The notes under the pieces: model-generated
What the model was told of the DNA's origin: nothing
The model's input: only the letters and a program-made list of their open reading frames with translations
Databases searched by the model: none
DNA from: Roseburia faecis
Lineage (GTDB): Bacteria > Bacillota > Clostridia > Lachnospirales > Lachnospiraceae
Reading direction: 5' to 3'
Assembly (NCBI RefSeq): GCF_001406815.1
Contig: NZ_CVRR01000016.1
Location: 1 to 37,018, forward strand
DNA length: 37,018 nt
Shown here: piece after piece, positions 33,319 through 37,018 of the stretch
How the letters are laid out: the number at the start of each line of letters is the position of its first letter
Numbering within the stretch: position 1 is the first letter of the stretch
Position numbers and translations under genes: made by a program

Positions 33319-33410
33319 AAGGGTGCTACCGATAGACGGTTAGCCCAAGTAAATTAGTTTAACAAAAATGCCGCTTAGTTTACCAGACGTGGGCGGCTAT
33401 TTTTGTGTCT
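33319..33410 (+). ncRNA. Predicted antisense antitoxin RNA (par RNA II-like)
   Basis: Short RNA of about 90 bases predicted on the plus strand, from its own promoter to the shared terminator at 33363-33405. Its 5' end carries GGGTGCTACC and CGGTTAG, the same two blocks in the same order as the toxin mRNA 5' end, and its 3' half is complementary to the 3' end of the toxin mRNA. In the enterococcal pAD1 par locus, RNA II pairs with RNA I through exactly such direct repeats and a common terminator, blocking toxin translation. There is no open reading frame inside. Confidence 0.6.
33363..33405. terminator. Bidirectional terminator shared by toxin mRNA and antisense RNA
   Basis: Stem AAAAAT-GCCGC pairing with GCGGC-TATTTTT (one bulged base), with A-run on one side and T-run on the other, so it can terminate in both directions. 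The toxin stop codon (33397-33399) lies within the stem. Confidence 0.85.
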
Positions 33411-33489
33411 TGTTATTATCCTTACCAAAGGAATATCCGATTCCAAAGCAGGTTAAGCTTACTACTGCAATAAAGTCAACAATACTCAT
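33397..33489 (-). CDS. 30-aa hydrophobic peptide, predicted type I (Fst-like) toxin
   Basis: Thirty-codon gene: starts MSIVDFIAVV, has a hydrophobic middle with one Cys, and ends FGKDNNKTQK. One predicted membrane helix with a short polar, positively charged tail is the form of Fst/par, TxpA and holin-like type I toxins, which depolarise or damage the membrane when translation is not restrained. A very strong AAAGGAGG lies nine bases before the ATG. The mRNA has a long structured leader (TSS about 33596), including hairpin AGAGGG-N7-CCCTCT at 33539-33557 on the plus strand. The GGCTAAGCC palindrome just before the start may hide the start region. Coding is well supported by start, stop and context; toxicity is inference from layout. 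Confidence 0.72.
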   Translation of the reverse strand: MSIVDFIAVVSLTCFGIGYSFGKDNNKTQK

Positions 33490-33585
33490 ATGGCTTAGCC
33501 CTCCTTTCCTTGGATTCCCTTACGGGTTTCTATGTAATCAGAGGGTCACAGTCCCTCTGCCGAAGGACTAACCGCCTACCGTTAT

Positions 33586-33595
33586 GGTAGCACCC
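33586..33595 (-). repeat. Shared 5' repeat of the toxin mRNA (DRa-like)
   Basis: GGGTGCTACC on the minus strand at the predicted 5' end of the toxin mRNA. The identical ten bases occur on the plus strand at 33321-33330 at the 5' end of the antisense RNA. A second shared block, CGGTTAG, follows both (minus about 33568-33574; plus 33336-33342). Confidence 0.8.
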
Positions 33596-33602
33596 ATGAG
33601 CA

Positions 33603-33631
33603 ATTGTATCAGACAGAATTCAATTTATCAA
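33603..33631 (-). promoter_or_regulatory. Promoter of the toxin mRNA
   Basis: Minus strand: -35 TTGATA (33626-33631), 17-base spacer, -10 TACAAT (33603-33608). It faces the antisense promoter about 290 bp away and would start RNA at about 33596. Confidence 0.75.
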
Positions 33632-33670
33632 TTCCTAAAATATTTTTACCACCCTTTAATCTATCTGTTC

Positions 33671-33764
33671 GTTACTGTTCAGACGCAAGCTTGACACCAC
33701 GTTGTCAAGCTATGCGCCATAGTATTAATCGTTGCTGGTAACACCGTTAGGTGTGAACAGTAAC
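33671..33764. repeat. 94-bp nested palindromic element
   Basis: Outer 11-bp perfect arms GTTACTGTTCA (33671-33681) and TGAACAGTAAC (33754-33764). Inside are hairpin CGCA-AGCTTGACA / TGTCAAGCT-A-TGCG (33684-33716) and hairpin ACACC-GTTA-GGTGT (33741-33754 region). The predicted fold is a three-way junction. It begins five bases after the TlpA-like gene's stop, so it could protect or process the 3' end of that mRNA, or be a MITE/REP-like repeat. Confidence 0.6.
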
Positions 33765-33768
33765 TTAT

Positions 33769-34659
33769 CTAGTTCTTATCAGCCGCCAGTATCTGATCGA
33801 TCGTCTTCATCAGCTGCTTATATGACTCGTCATTATCAATACCGCCCATGATCGGCTCTCCGATAATATTTCCGTTACGGTCAAGCACGATTGTAGTCGG
33901 GAAGGCCATAATGCTTGTTGCATATTTTCCGGCTTCACTGTTGGAATCAAGGGAAAGATTCGTATATTTTGCACCCTGCTTCTCTAAAATACTCTTAGCT
34001 TCAGCAATTCCATCCTCATTTCCGTCAAGAGAATCTGTATTGATACCAATTACCTGTCCGCCTTTTTCCTTCAGCTCCTCATTTAATTTATTCAGTTCCG
34101 GAAGCTCCTGTACGCATGGAGAACATCCATTAAACCAAAAATTCAAAACCGTGACCGCATTCTTTGAAATGATGCTGCTGTCCACGTCATTTCCATCCAG
34201 ATCCTTTGCCTTAAACTCCGGAAATACGCTTGCTCCCTCTTTGCCGGAATCCTTATTTGATGCATTCGCACTCTGCTTCTCAAGAAGTGGCTGAAGCTCA
34301 TCCTCAAGCTTTTTGATTTCTTCAACATCTTCCTTCAAAGACTTGAGTTCATCATCGGTAAACTTATCCTTAATTTTGTCTAAAGAGTTTGCCAGAAAAT
34401 CTCCGTAATTCGTAGCTGTCGCATCCTTGACAGTTGATTTGTCAATGCTGTTAAATACCTTCTCCCATAAAGCCTTATGGTTTTCAAGAATACTGTTCTC
34501 TTTCTGTGTCAATTCATTAATCTTTGCATCCAGATCTTCTGCTTCCTGCGTTGACATCTGCGACTCTGTTGCTGTATTTTCCTTGTTAGCAGAATTTCCG
34601 CACGCACTTACTCCGAGTACCATCGCTGCAATAAGCAGCATCACTGTTAATTTCTTCAT
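33769..34659 (-). CDS. TlpA-like thioredoxin-fold lipoprotein
   Basis: Membrane-anchored extracytoplasmic thiol oxidoreductase of 296 aa. The signal peptide ends in the lipobox 'VLGVSACG' (lipidated Cys20). A charged coiled-coil spacer (about 40-130) follows, then a TlpA/ResA thioredoxin domain with 'FWFNGCSPCVQELPEL' (active-site Cys179 and Cys182) and cis-Pro in 'IMAFPTTIVLDRNGNI'. It is expected to reduce or exchange disulfides of exported proteins or cofactors. Its ATG is one base from the stop of the 4Fe-4S gene, so the two are coupled; electrons could come through that protein. The spacer is longer than in ResA. Confidence 0.9.
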   Translation of the reverse strand: MKKLTVMLLIAAMVLGVSACGNSANKENTATESQMSTQEAEDLDAKINELTQKENSILENHKALWEKVFNSIDKSTVKDATATNYGDFLANSLDKIKDKFTDDELKSLKEDVEEIKKLEDELQPLLEKQSANASNKDSGKEGASVFPEFKAKDLDGNDVDSSIISKNAVTVLNFWFNGCSPCVQELPELNKLNEELKEKGGQVIGINTDSLDGNEDGIAEAKSILEKQGAKYTNLSLDSNSEAGKYATSIMAFPTTIVLDRNGNIIGEPIMGGIDNDESYKQLMKTIDQILAADKN

Positions 34660-34660
34660 T

Positions 34661-35560
34661 TTATTCTCCTTTATTCTCTTTCAAATTTGTTTTATCTGTT
34701 CCGAATCCATATTGATAGTGAATTGCTTCCGTCGGGCATTCCTTTATACACATGCCACAGCGGATACATTCCGTATGGTTCGGATGCTTTGTGACATCCA
34801 CGTCCATCTTGCAGGCTCTCTCACATTTGCCGCAGGATACACATTTATCCTCATCCACCTTCATCTGCAGAAAAGATACCTTATTGCAAAGCGCATAGAT
34901 TGCGCCCAGCGGACATATCCATTTACAGAATGGGCGGTAAAACATAAGGCTTAGGATTACAAAAGTAATAAGTATACCGAATTTCCATGTAAACAGTTTG
35001 CCAAGGGCCGCTCTGATACTTGCATTGGCAATCGAAAGCGGAATCGCTCCCTCCAGCACTCCCTGCGGGCAAAGATATTTACAGAAAAACGGATTTCCCA
35101 TTCCCAGTGAATTTGTCACCAGAAGGGGTAGTAAAATAACAAAAATCAACAACACGCCATATTTTATATAACGAAGCGACTTAAGCTTTTTCGTTGAAAA
35201 TTTCTTAAACGGTATCTTATGCAGCAACTCCTGAAACCATCCGAACGGACATAAAAATCCGCACACAAATCGTCCGAGCAAAACGCCGATCAATATAAAA
35301 AATCCCGTTATGTAATAAGAAAATTTAAACTTCGAAGAACCGATTACAGCCTGAAAAGCACCGATCGGACACGCCCCGGTTGCAGCCGGACAGGAATAAC
35401 AATTCAGCCCCGGTACACAGACCGTCTTTGCATCCCCTCTGTAAATCTCTCCTTTAAAGAAGTTCGGCAGATGGATATTGGTAAGAATCGTTGCCACGGC
35501 CTGAATCCATCCCCGAAAGTGCGCCAGAAACTGTGATATTTTATGTTTTTTCTTATCCAA
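34661..35560 (-). CDS. NapH/CcoG-like 4Fe-4S membrane protein
   Basis: Polytopic membrane electron carrier with two C-terminal ferredoxin clusters ('CVSCGKCERACKMD' and 'CIRCGMCIKECPTEA'). A Cys-rich membrane part has 'NCYSCPAATGACPIGAF', 'CGFLCPFGWFQ', 'CKYLCPQGVLEG' and 'CKWICPLGAIY', as in NapH/RdxA-type proteins. About five membrane segments. I start at the TTG at 35560 (GGAG eight bases upstream), which overlaps the end of the CXXC peptide gene by eight bases; the frame extending to 35632 reads over that gene and is not used. Likely moves electrons from a cytoplasmic donor to the exported TlpA-like protein; inference. Confidence 0.88.
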   Translation of the reverse strand: MDKKKHKISQFLAHFRGWIQAVATILTNIHLPNFFKGEIYRGDAKTVCVPGLNCYSCPAATGACPIGAFQAVIGSSKFKFSYYITGFFILIGVLLGRFVCGFLCPFGWFQELLHKIPFKKFSTKKLKSLRYIKYGVLLIFVILLPLLVTNSLGMGNPFFCKYLCPQGVLEGAIPLSIANASIRAALGKLFTWKFGILITFVILSLMFYRPFCKWICPLGAIYALCNKVSFLQMKVDEDKCVSCGKCERACKMDVDVTKHPNHTECIRCGMCIKECPTEAIHYQYGFGTDKTNLKENKGE

Positions 35561-35699
35561 TTCCAACACACTCCATACATAATTTGATTGCCTTTGAGAG
35601 TACCGTGGCTGCCTCCCCGCGCATCGCACCATATCCGATCATCAGGATCGCTGCTGCCAGAAGCGTGATCTGCGCTGCTGCTCTGTTTATCTGTTTCAT
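35553..35699 (-). CDS. CD1871A-family CXXC-motif small membrane protein
   Basis: Forty-eight codons: begins MKQINRAAAQ, has a hydrophobic helix 'ITLLAAAILMIGYGAMRG', and ends with 'IKLCMECVGIG' containing the CxxC pair. This matches the CD1871A family of short CXXC proteins that in Clostridia sit beside a 4Fe-4S membrane protein and a TlpA-like protein. Ribosome binding site GGAAAGGAT before the ATG. Its stop overlaps the TTG start of the 4Fe-4S gene (TTGGATAA). It is probably a thiol relay in the membrane. Confidence 0.85.
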   Translation of the reverse strand: MKQINRAAAQITLLAAAILMIGYGAMRGEAATVLSKAIKLCMECVGIG

Positions 35700-35861
35700 A
35701 TCCTTTCCCTTCCTAAGTTTTAACATTTTGTCGTTGTTTACGATGATAATAGATTAGCAAAGGAATATGAACACCCTGTGTTTGAAAAAGAAAGATATCT
35801 TTAAGATTTGCGTTCTAATTCTTAAGAAATTATTGAGAACTTCTCAAGCAGCCCCTTCTTA
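35700..35861 (-). promoter_or_regulatory. Upstream region of the redox operon
   Basis: Minus-strand candidate promoter TGTTCA, 16 bases, TATTAT near 35740-35770. Further upstream, two TTAAGA blocks (35801-35806 and 35822-35827) repeat at exactly 21 bp, two helical turns, the spacing of OmpR-type response-regulator sites. No regulator gene is adjacent. Confidence 0.4.
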
Positions 35862-36554
35862 TTACAAAGCAGTTTTCGTATTTTCCATGATAAACGGCTT
35901 TGCCTCTTCCTGTCCCCACGAGGTATCATACATTCCCATCAGGTAATTTTTCAACTGCTTTCGGTTATCAAACTTTAGCACCTGATAAGGCAGGGAAAAG
36001 GACAGCTTTTCCACAAAAAGCAGCTTCTTGTCTTTCGTTGGCACCAATACACCGGCATGACCGATGAAAAGTTCATTCTCATTTTCCCCGAAACTGGAAT
36101 GAAATACAACCGTAATCAGAGATGCTTTCGTTCCGGAGATTTTTACCTCATTTTGCTTCCACGCTTTCTTCTGCTTTTTGATGTGTGTATCGACATCCGT
36201 TGTATAAGCCGTATTTAACGTAGAATACAAGGTCTCAAAAGCATGTTTCTGCTTCCTGGTAACTTTCTTTGCCGGCGCATGTTTAAGCGCATCCTGATCC
36301 ATAAACAGATTCGACGCATTTACCTTTGCATCTGCCTTCACCGAGATCTTGTCTTTCATCAGATCAAATGCGGTAATGCGGCAATTGTATCCGATAAAAT
36401 CCGGATATTTTTTATTCCACAATTCCATGATCTTGTTCTCATCATACTGCGGATTTTTTGTCGAAAGCTTCTTAAACCCTTTCTTGACAAGTCCGGTGTT
36501 TTTGATCGTTTTATTATAATCCTTTACATCGGAATGTGTGAATATCTCCTTTGC
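35862..36554 (-). pseudogene. DUF4300 family protein, 5'-truncated
   Basis: The C-terminal part of a DUF4300 protein, usually an exported lipoprotein of unknown function. Family-like segments: 'ELWNKKYPDFIGYNCRIT', 'GHAGVLVPTKDKKLLFVEK' and 'LSFSLPYQVLKF'. The first ATG (36428) is internal: the frame stays open and family-like ('HSDVKDYNKTIKNTGLVKK') up to 36554, where a TAG closes it, and there is no start codon in between. The signal peptide and roughly the first 80 residues are missing. It might still be read from 36428 as a 188-aa fragment, but I treat it as a pseudogene. Confidence 0.72.
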
Positions 36555-36661
36555 CTATCAGCCCTTTTAACAATAGAGCTGACACATTTTTCTTTGCCAC
36601 ATTGTAACATATCCGCTACGGAATATAACTTAAGTTTTCTTTAAGACGCCATCTGGTCGAT
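36555..36661. other. Short intergenic stretch
   Basis: About 100 AT-rich bases between the DUF4300 remnant and the transposase tail. Nothing recognisable; it is probably the joint of an old insertion that removed the 5' end of the DUF4300 gene. Confidence 0.35.
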
Positions 36662-36734
36662 TTGCATTACCTCGCATTTCCGACAATCAACGCAAAGTAT
36701 CCCCACAGTCATCTTTATTTCTTGCAGTTTCGCA

Positions 36735-36934
36735 TTGTTAAGATCAAAACCGCTGAGAATACACAGGAAATCTATTCCTGCCTGATTCTGTACAATTTCG
36801 GCATTTTTATCGCAAACGAAGCGGCAGAAGAAAACCGGAAAAAGAAACGGGATACTCCCTATGCGCAAATCATTGACAGCATCCTCATCTATGGAAATTT
36901 TTCCAGCGGTCTCCTTGATAAAAGCTTCCTTTAA
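36735..36934 (+). pseudogene. Transposase C-terminal remnant (IS4-like)
   Basis: Plus-strand frame ending at TAA 36932-36934. The peptide 'TQEIYSCLILYNFGIFIAN' and the basic 'EENRKKKRDTPYAQIIDSIL' resemble the last 65 residues of IS4-type DDE transposases, where a 'QEIYA-x-L-x-YNF' helix carries the catalytic Glu. No catalytic Asp or N-terminus is present. It is the only protein-like plus-strand frame in the window. The palindrome GGGTCAGACCCC follows its stop directly. The identification is from pattern memory. Confidence 0.45.
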
Positions 36935-36948
36935 TAGGGTCAGACCCC
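36930..36948. repeat. GGGTCAGACCCC palindrome, copy 2
   Basis: TTTAATAGGGTCAGACCCC, one mismatch from copy 1 at 33227-33245. It starts within the stop codon of the transposase remnant. Confidence 0.6.
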
Positions 36949-36962
36949 AATGTGGTCAACTT

Positions 36963-37010
36963 AAGCCCCAAAGCCTTGATTTTTCAAGGCTATAGGGCTT
37001 TATTTTTTTT
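36963..37010 (+). terminator. Terminator at the window's right edge
   Basis: Plus-strand hairpin: AAGCCC / GGGCTT outer stem, a small internal loop, AGCCTTGA / TCAAGGCT inner stem, TTTT loop, then TATTTTTTTTT. It would end transcription of the transposase on the plus strand. Confidence 0.8.
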
Positions 37011-37018
37011 TAAAAAAT

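Overview
The window looks like a chromosomal segment of a sporulation-lineage gut Firmicute, most likely Lachnospiraceae (Clostridia). This rests on moderate AT content, strong GGAGG-type ribosome binding sites, an aspS-gatCAB operon under a T-box, a Csp-type subtilase, a CD1871A-type CXXC peptide and Tn1549-like conjugation-gene remnants. Species assignment from memory is not possible. Every confident gene lies on the minus strand; the only plus-strand items are a transposase tail and the antisense RNA of a toxin locus.

Layout. 1-2130: an orphan AgrC/AgrA-like two-component pair. 2450-7250: a heavily decayed conjugative-element relic (VirB4 C-terminus, a PBECR4 protein, a CD1107-like NlpC/P60 protein and an accessory protein), nearly all broken by single-base indels or nonsense codons, ending in a 144-bp inverted-repeat element that appears to have clipped the 3' end of the next gene. 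7233-14497: a four-gene run (YhaO-like phosphoesterase, YhaN-like membrane ATPase, GH42 beta-galactosidase, Csp-like subtilase). 14568-16130: clpX with its own promoter and terminator. 16164-21547: aspS-gatC-gatA-gatB behind a T-box leader, the tRNA-dependent amidation set, with an AspRS that looks non-discriminating. 21556-24264: LMW tyrosine phosphatase, ketopantoate-reductase-like enzyme, a small unknown protein and a HAD phosphatase.

24325-30877 is an accessory island: an Abi_2/HEPN-type abortive-infection gene with its own promoter, a 5'-truncated and nonsense-interrupted tyrosine integrase, a butted four-gene operon (PAS protein, DUF4186, ArsC/Spx-like, macro domain), a truncated alpha/beta hydrolase and a MATE exporter. 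30878-32930 carries a GH172 (DUF2961) enzyme and a serine hydrolase.

33281-33631 holds the most interesting locus: a compact type I toxin-antitoxin module with the geometry of the enterococcal par/Fst system. Two convergent promoters face each other, the two RNAs share 5' repeat sequences, they end in a common bidirectional terminator, and a 30-aa hydrophobic peptide is encoded on the minus strand. It was too short to stand out as an ordinary gene. 33671-33764 is a nested palindromic repeat. 33769-35699 is a translationally coupled redox operon (CD1871A-like CXXC peptide, NapH-like 4Fe-4S membrane protein, TlpA-like lipoprotein). 35862-37010 has a 5'-truncated DUF4300 gene and the tail of a transposase, followed by a GGGTCAGACCCC palindrome and a terminator.
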